64,000 bases of DNA from assembly GCF_012221945.1 (NCBI RefSeq), contig NZ_CP032549.1:3224001-3288000 (forward strand), read 5' to 3'. Below are positions 1 through 10,491 of this stretch, one piece after another. The notes under the pieces were generated by a model. That model was not told where the DNA came from. It saw nothing but the letters and a program-made list of their open reading frames with translations, and ran no database searches. Origin of the DNA: Glutamicibacter mishrai. Its GTDB lineage: Bacteria; Actinomycetota; Actinomycetes; Actinomycetales; Micrococcaceae. The translations under genes and the position numbers were made by a program. Position 1 is the stretch's first letter, and the number at the start of each line of letters is the position of its first letter.

Positions 1-1523
1 ACTTTGAAATTCGTCAGACTGACGGTGCGGACCGCTCTCAGCTTCTCGAAGCCATTGCCGATGTAGATGCAATCCTGGTTCGCTCTGCCACTCAGGTAGA
101 TGCTGAGGCCATTGCTGCAGCCAAGAACCTCAAGGTCATCGCCCGTGCTGGCGTTGGCCTGGACAACGTAGACATCAAGGCCGCTACCCAGGCTGGTGTC
201 ATGGTCGTGAATGCTCCGACCTCCAACATCATTTCCGCAGCTGAGCTGACCGTCGGCCACATCGTTTCGCTGGCACGTCGAATTCCGTCCGCGAACGCCT
301 CGCTGAAGAACGGCGAATGGAAGCGCAGCTCCTTCACCGGCGTCGAGCTCTTCGAGAAGAAGGCCGGCATCATCGGCCTGGGCCGCATCGGTGCTTTGGT
401 TGCAGCTCGCCTGCAGGGCTTCGGCATGGAAATCGTCGCTTACGATCCATATGTCACCCCAGCACGCGCGGCCCAACTTGGCGTCACCCTGCTGACCCTG
501 GACGAGCTCCTGGCAGAAGCCGATTTCATCACCATCCACATGCCAAAGACCCCCGAGACCCTCGGAATGCTGGGCAAGGATGCTTTCGGCAAGATGAAGG
601 ACACCGCCTACGTTGTCAACGTTGCCCGCGGTGGCCTGGTAGATGAGGCTGCGCTTTACGAAGCACTGAAGAACAAGGAAATCGCCGGAGCCGGCATCGA
701 CGTCTTCGTCAAGGAGCCAAGCACCGACCTTCCATTCTTCGAATTCGACAACGTCACTGTCACCCCGCACCTCGGCGCATCCACCGATGAAGCCCAGGAG
801 AAGGCCGGCGTTTCCGTCGCCAAGTCTGTTCGCTTGGCATTGTCCGGCGAATTGGTGCCGGATGCAGTCAACGTCGCCGGTGGCGTCATTGACGAGAACG
901 TACGCCCAGGCATCCCGCTGATTGAGAAGCTGGGTCGCATCTTCAACGCTTTGGCTGTCGGTTCGCTGACCAGCATCGACGTTGAGGTTGCCGGCGAAAT
1001 CGCTGAGCTCGATGTCAAGGCTCTGGAGCTGTCGGCACTCAAGGGTGTCTTCATGGATGTTGTCTCGGAGCAGGTCTCCTACGTCAACGCTCCTGTTCTC
1101 GCAGAACAGCGTGGCGTCGCGACCCGTTTGATCACCACCGCAGATTCGCCTGAATACCGCAACCAGCTGACCATCAAGGGTTCCACCAACGAAGGCACCC
1201 AGCTTGCCGTGGCTGGCACCCTGACCGGCCCGAAGCAGATTGAGAAGCTCGTGGGCATCAACGGTCACGAGATTGAAATCCCGATCTCTGATCACATGAT
1301 CGTCGTTCGCTACGCGGACCGTCCTGGTGTTGTTGGCTCCCTGGGTAACGTTCTGGGCGAGCAGGGCGTGAACATTGCCGGTATGCAGGTCTCCCGCGAT
1401 GAGAAGAAGTCTGAAGCCCTTGCTGTCATCAGCATTGACTCGGCGCTTCCTGCCGGTGTTCTCGATGTTGTTGGCGCTGCAATCGGCGCCAGCGTTGCTC
1501 GCGAGATCAACCTCGAGGACTAA
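1..1523 (+). CDS. serA: D-3-phosphoglycerate dehydrogenase, 5'-truncated by the window edge
   Basis: Catalyses the NAD-dependent oxidation of 3-phosphoglycerate, the first step of cytosolic serine biosynthesis. The frame is open from base 3 with about 506 residues visible. Actinobacterial long-form (type I) SerA is about 530 aa, so roughly 25 N-terminal residues lie outside the window. The substrate and NAD domains are seen in the GLGRIGALVAARL dinucleotide loop (bases about 375-415), the VNVARGGLVDE catalytic segment (about 615-650) and HLGASTDEAQEKAG with the catalytic His (about 768-810). A long-form intervening domain and a C-terminal ACT domain (about 1285-1520, VVRYADRPGVVGSLG) follow; the ACT domain normally mediates serine feedback. 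The 1614-1656 terminator follows. An internal ATG at 201 is not the start, because conserved sequence continues upstream of it. Confidence 0.96.
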   Translation, partial: FEIRQTDGADRSQLLEAIADVDAILVRSATQVDAEAIAAAKNLKVIARAGVGLDNVDIKAATQAGVMVVNAPTSNIISAAELTVGHIVSLARRIPSANASLKNGEWKRSSFTGVELFEKKAGIIGLGRIGALVAARLQGFGMEIVAYDPYVTPARAAQLGVTLLTLDELLAEADFITIHMPKTPETLGMLGKDAFGKMKDTAYVVNVARGGLVDEAALYEALKNKEIAGAGIDVFVKEPSTDLPFFEFDNVTVTPHLGASTDEAQEKAGVSVAKSVRLALSGELVPDAVNVAGGVIDENVRPGIPLIEKLGRIFNALAVGSLTSIDVEVAGEIAELDVKALELSALKGVFMDVVSEQVSYVNAPVLAEQRGVATRLITTADSPEYRNQLTIKGSTNEGTQLAVAGTLTGPKQIEKLVGINGHEIEIPISDHMIVVRYADRPGVVGSLGNVLGEQGVNIAGMQVSRDEKKSEALAVISIDSALPAGVLDVVGAAIGASVAREINLED

Positions 1524-1613
1524 TCAGCCAGCAGATTGCTGATTGGGCTTGTTTGGCCTAAGGAGCATGAACGATTCTCAGAGGCATGCAGCCTAGTCCT
1601 GAGCTCCACAACA

Positions 1614-1656
1614 ATAGAGGAAGCCGCCCACTGCGACAGTGGGCGGCTTCCTCTAT
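1614..1656 (+). terminator. Long perfect hairpin terminator after serA
   Basis: A perfect 20-bp stem (1614-1633 with 1637-1656) closes a CGA loop. It is GC-rich in the centre and flanked by A/T pairs but has no long T-tract. It lies about 90 bp after the serA stop and most likely ends the serA transcript. Confidence 0.8.
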
Positions 1657-1923
1657 ACCTAGGGGAGTGCGGGGCTGAGATCCTTGTGGGCACTCATCGT
1701 GATGAGGGCTGCCAATGCTCTGGCGGCCCGGATGTCACGCGTCATCCGCTGCCTCGATACCTGCGGTGGCCATTGGAAGAAGATGGAAATTATTTAACAA
1801 ATGAATTTCAGGAAATCACAAGGTAAACAACGGGTTAATAAAAGATAGAATTTAGGTTTTCACTAATCAGAAGTGGTTAAGAAATTAGCTGACATCTTTT
1901 TATTGAGATAAACTTGATCCGAT
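1657..1923. other. AT-rich intergenic region upstream of the GT2 gene
   Basis: No gene is visible in this 267-bp stretch. It becomes markedly AT-rich from about 1785 to the ATG at 1924. It presumably carries the promoter of the glycosyltransferase, but I could not pick out a convincing -35/-10 pair. A 96-codon frame running from 1536 through the serA terminator has no recognisable features and is not accepted as a gene. Confidence 0.4.
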
Positions 1924-2940
1924 ATGAGGGATGAATTAAGAGACAATGCGGAAACCGTTCAGGCGAGTTTCGAGCCGTCTGAGACTGCTATTGTGATCGT
2001 TACTTACAACCGATCACATCTTCTCGATCGACTCCTGACTAGTATCCAGGTCATGGATCCTGCCCCCGGTCATGTCGTTATCGTAGACAATGCCTCTGTC
2101 GATAACACGCACGAGATTGTTGAAAAGCACTCCGCTGAACTTGCTGCGAAAGTCGTTTATAAGAAGCTGCCAACCAATACCGGCGGGGCCGGGGGATTCC
2201 ACACCGGAGTCAAGACTGCGTATGAGCTTGGCGCCACGTGGATCTGGATGATGGACGACGATGTTGAAGTCATTCCCAATGGATTGGGTCGCCTAGGCCA
2301 CTGGTCGCAGCGTTTCAAGGTCATCCAGGGCAGGCGCTATGACTACGATGGCAGCGAGTTCTATTGGCAGTATCGAATCTCGGACCGACTGGCCATCCCG
2401 ATTCCGTTCGCGCCTAGCGACTTCGATGTCACGGGCTATCGGGAGATGAATTCGGGCTGTTTCGAGGGTATGTTTATCCATCGTGACGTAGTCCGTCGAA
2501 TTGGACTTCCCGATCCGCGCTTCTTCATCTACTGGGATGATCAGCTCTACGGCTGGCTGGCATCAAGAATTACCACTGCGGTCATCGTCAATGAATTCGT
2601 CCTTCGACGTACGAGGGACATCCGTCAGCTCGATTTGGGCATCCGCCACTTCAATGCTTCGAGTGATCCTTACCGTTACTACATCATGCGAAACCGCGCG
2701 ATACTCAAGCAGTACTATCGCGCTCACGGCATGTGGCACCCAGGCGCGTTTGCTTTGGGGACGGCTCTGACGTTCGGGAAGGAAATCTTGCGCCTGCTCT
2801 TGGTGGAAAAGACTATTCGCGGCACGTCGAATCTCTTCAGGGGAATCCGAGACGGCCACAAGATCGCCAAGGACAATACCTGGGAGCCAATGGCTCCCTT
2901 GGAATCCCTTAAGCAAAATCAGCACCACAAGTTCGACTGA
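1924..2940 (+). CDS. GT2 glycosyltransferase, GlfT1-like (putative galactofuranosyltransferase)
   Basis: A 338-aa cytosolic or membrane-associated GT-A glycosyltransferase. The family-2 fold starts at about residue 21 (AIVIVTYNRSHLL) with the VDNASVDN nucleotide-binding segment. NTGGAGGF (about residues 85-92) and WMMDDDVE (about 108-115) supply the metal/nucleotide-sugar DDD motif. The GGAGGF signature next to DDD is characteristic of the GlfT1/GlfT2 and rhamnosyltransferase group. The convergent neighbour is glf, which makes UDP-Galf, so a Galf-transferring priming role like mycobacterial GlfT1 is a reasonable inference; a rhamnosyltransferase cannot be excluded. No strong Shine-Dalgarno precedes the ATG, so the exact start is uncertain. 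Confidence 0.8.
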   Translation: MRDELRDNAETVQASFEPSETAIVIVTYNRSHLLDRLLTSIQVMDPAPGHVVIVDNASVDNTHEIVEKHSAELAAKVVYKKLPTNTGGAGGFHTGVKTAYELGATWIWMMDDDVEVIPNGLGRLGHWSQRFKVIQGRRYDYDGSEFYWQYRISDRLAIPIPFAPSDFDVTGYREMNSGCFEGMFIHRDVVRRIGLPDPRFFIYWDDQLYGWLASRITTAVIVNEFVLRRTRDIRQLDLGIRHFNASSDPYRYYIMRNRAILKQYYRAHGMWHPGAFALGTALTFGKEILRLLLVEKTIRGTSNLFRGIRDGHKIAKDNTWEPMAPLESLKQNQHHKFD

Positions 2941-3049
2941 GTATCGGCGCGTGATCGCCAATATCTAACGATCACGGGGAAGCGACGTCTAGGGCATCCC
3001 TCTACGAATTAGTCTCCCAAAACAATCTTTCAGAAGCAGCACATACAAG

Positions 3050-3089
3050 AAAGTGGCAGCGTTCGCGAATGCGAACGCTGCCACTTTTT
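3050..3089. terminator. Bidirectional terminator between convergent GT2 and glf
   Basis: A 17-bp perfect stem (3050-3066 with 3071-3087) has a GAAT loop. Runs of T lie on the plus-strand side and T-rich sequence on the complementary side. It sits between two converging genes and can serve both. Confidence 0.85.
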
Positions 3090-3096
3090 CAGTGCG

Positions 3097-4278
<1,182 letters not shown>

Positions 4279-4531
4279 CTATTCATTGCACAGTAACCGA
4301 CTACCGTATGGAAGGTTAACCGAAGGTGTATTTCGCTCTAACAAACAGCCATATCGCCGAATTTCAAAGGTCGTGGAATTGATTTATTGGTAGCGTAGTT
4401 ACTCGCGACCAGCAATTCGCCTGATATCGGCCCGTCGTAGCAGTGCCCCGTTCCCATAGGAACGAGAGGGCAGTCCCGCGGAACCGCCCGCCGGTTGCGC
4501 GCTAGTTAATGCATGATGCGTAAGACAAGGA

Positions 4532-7153
4532 ATGAGGAACTTCCCCTTGGTGGATCCGAAGAACAAGTATGATGTAGCCGTCCTCGGATGGTGGTACGGC
4601 AAAAATTACGGATCAATTCTGACTTACTACGGTCTGAACCGCGCCATCGAAAATCTCGGACGTTCGGTACTTATGGTTCATGAACCACTGGGCTACAACG
4701 GCTTCCGAGTGCGTTGGCCAGACGACATCCTGTCTATGGATTTCGCTCGCCGAACCGGTTACCAGTACACCGAGCAGATGCATTACTCGCAGCTCGGAAA
4801 GCTCAATGAGCTGGCAGATAATTTTGTTGTCGGAAGCGACCAGCTGTGGAACCCGCTCATCGGCCGCGTCAACGATGACCTCTTCCTGGACTTCGTTGCT
4901 CCAGACCGCAACCGCGTAGCCTATGGCACGTCGTTCGGTAATCGCGGAACCGAGAAGTTCAAGCCAGAATTCATTGCCAAGCACGCCCAGAACCTGCAGA
5001 AGTTCAAAGCCATCTCAGTTCGAGAAAACTACGGCATCGATACCGCTCGCAACATCTTTGGGGCCAAGGCAGACCTGGTTGTTGACCCAGTGTTCCTGCT
5101 GGACCAGAACCACTACAGCGAACTGGCTGCGAAGGCAACGATCTCGCCAGAAGGCAAGTACATGGCCGTCTTCTTCCTGGATCCAACTCCAGAGAAGAAA
5201 TCCACGGCACTGGCCATCCTTGAAAAGACCGGGTTGGAAAAGATCCTCGTGATCTGCAATCCGGATGAGGGACGCACAGCTGCCCAGGAGATTTGGGCTG
5301 ACGAACCACGCGCAGAAATTATCGAGAGCGATTCGCCGGAAAACTTCCTGCGTGGTTACAAGGATTCCAGCTATGTGGTCACCGACAGCTTCCACGGCAC
5401 CGCATTCTCGGTTATCTTCGAGAAGCCATTCTCCTCGATCTACAACAACAAGCGTGGCGCTGACCGGTTCAAAAACCTGCTGTCGTCCCTCGGCTTCGGT
5501 GACACCCGACGCGTCTACGAGAGTGATACCGCCGAGACAATCAACGCAAATGACAACGTCTCGCTGGACATTGATTTCACCAAGGCACGCAACTACATCG
5601 AGAACGGCCGCAAGACTTCCCTCGAATGGTTGAACGCGGCCCTGGACCCGGCAGTCAAATCATCAGCCGCCCTTGAAAACGGCAAGGCCGTGATTGACGC
5701 TGCCAGCGCCTCGGTGCAGAGCCACACGCTGGATCTGGACTTCTCGGCAAACAGCGACATCTGGGCTATCACCAAGGGCAAGGACGGCGTTTCACTGAGC
5801 GTCGGCAAGGACAAGGACCTGCGCGGAAAGCATGTCTGGACCGATCTGCCCGAACCATTGACTCCTGGCTCCCGCAAGCGCCTGAAGATCCAGTGGGCTC
5901 CAACCACCAAGACCAAGAGCATCAACGTGCACCTGCGCAATCCGCAGTCCGGTACGTTCAAGGTCATCGGCAAGGCAGAAGTCGCGGAGACTTCCGGCGG
6001 CCTTCGCACCGATGAATTCGAGTTCTCGGTAGCTGAAGCCGGCCTGAGCCAGGTCATGCTCGGTGCCCTGCACTTCACCGGTCCACAAGCCGGCGCCCAG
6101 GTTCATGAGATCTCCATTACGGATATCAAGCCCAAGGCACTAGCCGCCCCAGCAGCACCAGCGAAGTCCAACGACGACATCGTTGAAGGGTTCTCGAAGC
6201 AAGCACGCCGCTTGGCGCTGCATGACTACGAATCCCAGGTACGTTCGTTTAGCCGTGGCCGCTCAGCAGATTCCGTCACCGGAATCCGGGCACGCATGTT
6301 CTTCCACGCCCACGCGATCGAAAAGGGCCTGACCCACAGTAACTTCCGTCCAGGTTTCGGCCGCGTCGCCATTCCTGGCCTTGCCAAGGAAATGAACGCC
6401 TGGATCACCCGCGGCCTGGACACCAACGACACCATCGTGCAGAGCTCCGCATCGGTGATGAAGGCCTACTTTGCCCGCAACGAGGAAACCAATACGGATG
6501 TCTCGCACTTCCGCAATCTGTTCTCGGCACAGGCACTGGACGTCATCGCCAATGGCCGAGTAGGCGAGGGTGGAGCATTCCCTGCTGCGAACCACCGTGA
6601 AGATCCGGTAGAGACTCCCAACGATGACCGCGCGTTCATGGACGTGATGTACGGGCGTCGAAGCGTACGAGAGTTCGTCGATACCCCAGTTGACGACGCA
6701 GCCATTTCGGCCGCCGTGCAGATTGCAATGCAGTCGCCATCCGTCTGCAGCCGTCAGGGTGCACGTGTTCACCAGTTTGATGACCCGGAAACCATCAAGC
6801 AGCTCTTGGAAGTACAGGGTGGATTCTTTGGATTCAAGGCACCACCACGCCTTCTGCTGGTGACTGCAGACCTGGATGCGTTCCTCTTCGCTCCAGAACG
6901 CAATCAGCCATTCGTTGATGGGGGACTGTTCATGATGTCCCTGCTTCTTGGACTGACCCAGATGGAGCTCGGCTCGTGCCTGCTGAACACCGCCATGGGC
7001 GTGGAGAAGGAACAGAAGATCCGGAACATCGTCGATATTCCAGAAAACGAAGTATTCATCGCGTTCGTAGCCGTCGGCAACTTCGACAAGAATGTCCTGG
7101 TTCCTCGCTCCAAGCGAGTTGAATCAGACAGCATTCTGAAGCGACACGCATAG
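4532..7153 (+). CDS. Fusion protein: polysaccharide pyruvyl transferase + nitroreductase
   Basis: A protein of about 873 aa with two enzyme modules. Residues about 10-370 form a polysaccharide pyruvyl transferase domain (WWYGKNYGSILTYYGL; VGSDQLWNP; YVVTDSFHGTAFS), the family that adds pyruvate ketals from PEP to wall sugars. Residues about 380-535 look like a beta-rich linker of unknown role. Residues about 545-873 match the polysaccharide-locus nitroreductase type: a HAIEKGL helix-rich lead-in, then YGRRSVREF at about 706 and FMN-fold segments (MQSPSVCSRQG; DGGLFMMSLLLGL). The oxidoreductase substrate is unknown. ATG 4532 has an AAGG only 1 nt away. GAGGAA at 4534-4539 fits TTG 4547 or GTG 4550 better, so the true start may lie 5-6 codons in. 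Confidence 0.85.
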   Translation: MRNFPLVDPKNKYDVAVLGWWYGKNYGSILTYYGLNRAIENLGRSVLMVHEPLGYNGFRVRWPDDILSMDFARRTGYQYTEQMHYSQLGKLNELADNFVVGSDQLWNPLIGRVNDDLFLDFVAPDRNRVAYGTSFGNRGTEKFKPEFIAKHAQNLQKFKAISVRENYGIDTARNIFGAKADLVVDPVFLLDQNHYSELAAKATISPEGKYMAVFFLDPTPEKKSTALAILEKTGLEKILVICNPDEGRTAAQEIWADEPRAEIIESDSPENFLRGYKDSSYVVTDSFHGTAFSVIFEKPFSSIYNNKRGADRFKNLLSSLGFGDTRRVYESDTAETINANDNVSLDIDFTKARNYIENGRKTSLEWLNAALDPAVKSSAALENGKAVIDAASASVQSHTLDLDFSANSDIWAITKGKDGVSLSVGKDKDLRGKHVWTDLPEPLTPGSRKRLKIQWAPTTKTKSINVHLRNPQSGTFKVIGKAEVAETSGGLRTDEFEFSVAEAGLSQVMLGALHFTGPQAGAQVHEISITDIKPKALAAPAAPAKSNDDIVEGFSKQARRLALHDYESQVRSFSRGRSADSVTGIRARMFFHAHAIEKGLTHSNFRPGFGRVAIPGLAKEMNAWITRGLDTNDTIVQSSASVMKAYFARNEETNTDVSHFRNLFSAQALDVIANGRVGEGGAFPAANHREDPVETPNDDRAFMDVMYGRRSVREFVDTPVDDAAISAAVQIAMQSPSVCSRQGARVHQFDDPETIKQLLEVQGGFFGFKAPPRLLLVTADLDAFLFAPERNQPFVDGGLFMMSLLLGLTQMELGSCLLNTAMGVEKEQKIRNIVDIPENEVFIAFVAVGNFDKNVLVPRSKRVESDSILKRHA

Positions 7154-7233
7154 ATCTTAGACCCGGTTAGGAACGTAACAAGAGTATGACGATGCCAGCA
7201 ACATTTGAACAGGAACAGATCGAAGGACCTGAC

Positions 7234-9027
7234 ATGACCGAGTCAAGCACCTCTTACCCCGTACAACCGGGAATCTGGCTGCAAGCCGGAATCTCGACGG
7301 AACAAGAAGCGCACTTTCATGTCTACGGTCCAGTGGGCATCTCGCTCAGCCGGGGCGTGGCAGAATTCGCCCCGGGCGGGCTGCTCTCCACGAGCACGTA
7401 CTACAACGTGTTCAACTACGGAAAGTGGAGAAGGATCTGCGGAAACCTTCCACTGGAACTCCAGCTCAAGGGCCACGGACGCTACCAGCTGAACGTCTTC
7501 CAAGCTGACCGCCATAAGTCATGGCACAAGATTGTCAGTGAAGTTATCACCCTCGACGGCACATACCGCCAGCCGGTGGTCATCGACGAGTCGACCTCTG
7601 ATGAGTCCTTGCTGTTCTTCGACCTGATGGCGCTCAAGGACGGCGAGCTGGAAGATTTTGCCTGGGCAACCACGGCAACGCCAGTACGCACTCCGGAATT
7701 GATGCTTTCGGTAACGACTTTCCGACGTGAAGATGAAGTTGAGAACACCATCTCTCGTTTCCGCGAATTCCGCGCGACTTCCGAGATCAAAGAACACATC
7801 AGCATGACTGTGGTTGATAACGGCAATTCCCTGAAGGTTGATGACGGTGACGGTGTTGAGGTCATTGCCAACGAAAACCTTGGTGGCGCCGGTGGATTCA
7901 CTCGCGGCTTGCTGCGTGCCCGAGAAATAGGAGCAACCCACTGCCTCTTCATGGATGACGACGCTTCCATCCAGATGGAGGCACTATCGCGCACTTGGTG
8001 GCTGCTGGCCTTCGCCAAGGATCCACGCACCGCAGTTGCCGGCTCGATGATCAACGCATCGCATCGCTGGCAGATCTGGGAGAACGGTGCCGAATTCGAG
8101 CTTGGTTGCAAGCCTCGCTACCACGGCCTGGATCTTCGTTCACGCGATGCCGTCTTCAACATGGAATACGAGACGACCGCTCCAGCGCCAGAAGATCTGT
8201 ATGCTGGCTGGTGGTTCTTCGCCTTCCCGATTGACCAGGTGCAGCACCTGCCATTCCCATTCTTCGTGCGCGGCGATGACGTAAGTTTCTCACTGGTCAA
8301 TGACTTTGACATCGTGTCATTGCCTGGTGTTGCCTCAGTCCAGGAAAACTTTACCGATAAGGCGTCTCCGATGACCTGGTACCTGGACTTCCGCAGCCAC
8401 TTGGTCCACCACTTGTCATTGCCAGAAAAGCAGCGTTCATGGTTGGAACTGCAGCAGATGGTGGCCAGCTTCTACATGCGAAACGTCATGAGGTTCCATT
8501 ACGACACTCTCTCCGCCATCAACCTGGCCTTTGAGGATGTGCTTCGTGGACCGAAGTTCTTTGATAAGCATGCCGATATGGCAAGACGGCGGGCCGATCT
8601 TAAGGCGCTCACCAAAGACGAAGCGTGGAAGCCAGTCCAGGAACGGCCAAGCGAACTGCACGGAGAAAAGCCGCGCTATTCACGCGGGTTGCTCCTGGCA
8701 ACTTTGAACGGTCACTTGCTGCCACTGGGCAAGGAAACTGATGCGAATCTGACGCTGTCATCGCCTTTCCGTGATGACTACCGGAAGGTTTACGGAGCTA
8801 AGGAGATCACTTATCTCAACGGTGATCAGTCTTCGGCGTACGTGGTTCGCCGTAATCAGAAAAAGTTCTGGCGCGAGTCATTGCGCTTGGTTCGAAACAC
8901 GATGCGTTTGCGTTCAGCCTACGATGAGAACATCCGGTTGTGGCGTGATGGCTATGATCAGCTGACCTCGGACTCCTACTGGACTGACAAGTTGAATCTC
9001 GATCAAGCGGGAAAACTGAATAAATAA
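7234..9027 (+). CDS. GlfT2-like bifunctional galactofuranosyltransferase
   Basis: About 597 aa from ATG 7234. That start has GAAGGA 6 nt upstream; an in-frame ATG at 7186 would add 16 residues but has poor ribosome-binding spacing. The architecture matches GlfT2, the galactan polymerase: an N-terminal beta-sandwich (about 1-150), a GT-A domain with NENLGGAGGF (about 212) and FMDDDAS (about 239) for UDP-Galf/metal binding, then WWFFAF (about 325), RGDDVSF (about 345) and a helical C-terminus. GlfT2 alternates beta-1,5 and beta-1,6 Galf additions; the linkage here is unknown. It follows the pyruvyltransferase fusion and shares the locus with glf. Confidence 0.9.
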   Translation: MTESSTSYPVQPGIWLQAGISTEQEAHFHVYGPVGISLSRGVAEFAPGGLLSTSTYYNVFNYGKWRRICGNLPLELQLKGHGRYQLNVFQADRHKSWHKIVSEVITLDGTYRQPVVIDESTSDESLLFFDLMALKDGELEDFAWATTATPVRTPELMLSVTTFRREDEVENTISRFREFRATSEIKEHISMTVVDNGNSLKVDDGDGVEVIANENLGGAGGFTRGLLRAREIGATHCLFMDDDASIQMEALSRTWWLLAFAKDPRTAVAGSMINASHRWQIWENGAEFELGCKPRYHGLDLRSRDAVFNMEYETTAPAPEDLYAGWWFFAFPIDQVQHLPFPFFVRGDDVSFSLVNDFDIVSLPGVASVQENFTDKASPMTWYLDFRSHLVHHLSLPEKQRSWLELQQMVASFYMRNVMRFHYDTLSAINLAFEDVLRGPKFFDKHADMARRRADLKALTKDEAWKPVQERPSELHGEKPRYSRGLLLATLNGHLLPLGKETDANLTLSSPFRDDYRKVYGAKEITYLNGDQSSAYVVRRNQKKFWRESLRLVRNTMRLRSAYDENIRLWRDGYDQLTSDSYWTDKLNLDQAGKLNK

Positions 9028-9308
9028 CAGTATCGCCAACCGGCCGATCCGGAAAATTTATGATTGCCATTCGCATTAATCATCAACTCATGCAGAGCAA
9101 GTCATGATTTTTCTGGATCGGCTGACAGGCCAGTACCCGCGTCTGAGAGCAACTAACATTATTGACCGTTGTGGTTACCGGAACTGTCGAATCTGTTGGA
9201 CTCGTGGACGTACTAACCGGATGTTATCGGAAGGAACATGGCCCCCGCGAACCTCGAAGATTTCTTGTTCGGCTGCAAAAATCTTCAGATTTCGTGCCAG
9301 GTGAAGTG

Positions 9309-10079
9309 CTACGACCAGTAATTACCCATAGCGACCGGCAGTAGTTCTCGCCAATGCAAATCCCGGACATCCAACGAATCAATGATGTGATGATCGAATC
9401 CGGTTGGGACAAATTTTGGTGATATCGTGCCTGATTCAGGGTCCAATAGATGAGCGTTAATATCGAAATATCCGTATCCGAGTTCATTGCAGGCACCCTT
9501 CAATATTGAATTGAACCTAAATGCAAGTTCAGTTCGGAGAATGTCTGACGCATAAGAGTTCTTGAGATTTTGGACTACAGAGTGCCGTTTCGATAAGTCA
9601 TCAGAACTGTCGGTGAATCGTTCTGTTACGATTCGGGTGATGTATTTGATGGCCTTGTCGCGATCGTAGCAAAGCGTAGGTAGGTTTATGCCCTTGATTA
9701 TGATCCGCGAGTTTGGCATGTCGAGTGTTTCGATGTAACGGAAATACGCTGCAACGAATTGGTCGATCAACTCAGACATTGGGCTTGTGCTGCCCTGTAC
9801 ATATTGTCGAAACGGGATTCCAAGTTCGATATCAACTTGCCCCAAATTGAGAACTAAGAAGTCCGGCTTAGCATTCTTTATCCATTTCGGAATGTCAGAA
9901 CCAACGTTTAGCGTAGACGTAAGCTTGCCAACGCCTGATACTGTCGCCCCGTGGATGACCTTGTTATAGCAAGTTATTCCGCGTAGCGATTTGTTAATGG
10001 TTCGCAGCTGATTAGTGATTCCAAAATATTCGGTGTGGGAGTCGCCGACGACGAGGAATTTCATTCGATACCTGTTCAA
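9309..10079 (-). CDS. SGNH/GDSL-like hydrolase or acyl-modifying protein of the polymer locus
   Basis: A 256-aa AT-rich gene. Block I is VVGDSHTEYFG near the N-terminus, with the nucleophile Ser in GDSH. A block III-like segment LNLGQVDIEL and a C-terminal DVRDLHW with a candidate catalytic His suggest an SGNH fold, as in carbohydrate esterases or O-acetyl-modifying proteins. There is no signal peptide, so a cytoplasmic site is likely. A start at the internal ATG (6th codon, MKFLVVGDSHT) is as plausible as the annotated one. It lies on the minus strand against its neighbours. The substrate is unknown. Confidence 0.7.
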   Translation of the reverse strand: MNRYRMKFLVVGDSHTEYFGITNQLRTINKSLRGITCYNKVIHGATVSGVGKLTSTLNVGSDIPKWIKNAKPDFLVLNLGQVDIELGIPFRQYVQGSTSPMSELIDQFVAAYFRYIETLDMPNSRIIIKGINLPTLCYDRDKAIKYITRIVTERFTDSSDDLSKRHSVVQNLKNSYASDILRTELAFRFNSILKGACNELGYGYFDINAHLLDPESGTISPKFVPTGFDHHIIDSLDVRDLHWRELLPVAMGNYWS

Positions 10080-10491
10080 TCTAAACTAGCGGGACAGTGA
10101 AATAAACTGATCCGCACGAGCTTACAGCATGACAGGCCTCGTAGTCCTACTAGTCGGATTCCAAATACGTCAAAGTTTCGTTTTGGAGCAGATACTCTCT
10201 TCAGAATCGATAAGTTGCGAGGTCGGAGAGACGGGGCGCAATTTGCAGAGCGCATACTGTGGCTCGGGGAGGTGGCCAGGTGACGCATTCGTTCATGTGC
10301 TCATTTGGTTTGTGGCCTAGGTCTGGAGATAGCGATTTGAAACGCGGAGCGTCTTGGGCCAGTACTCGCGTTATATCGAAAGTGATACGAAAACCGGCTA
10401 CGAGGTCTAACTGTATGGTACGTGGAGGTTCCAACTCATGCTGTATCATACATTAGGCCAATATAAGTTCTCCGATTAGAGTTGATACATA
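10080..10491. other. Intergenic region with no recognised gene
   Basis: These 412 bp lie between divergently read genes. The short open frames on both strands (62-82 codons) resemble no family I know and are probably chance. A 7-bp inverted repeat (10442-10448 and 10483-10489, TGTATCA/TGATACA) flanks the AT-rich stretch just before the ATG at 10492 and could be a small operator or hairpin. Confidence 0.3.

Noticed and set aside
1536..1826. 96-codon plus-strand frame after serA
   Set aside because: It runs straight through the perfect 20-bp serA terminator hairpin, has no ribosome-binding site and no recognisable composition.
9044..9121. 13-bp inverted repeat (9044-9056 and 9109-9121) between the GlfT2-like and SGNH genes
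   Set aside because: The arms are 52 bp apart with a mismatch and no T-run or target-site duplication, so neither a terminator nor an insertion element is supported.
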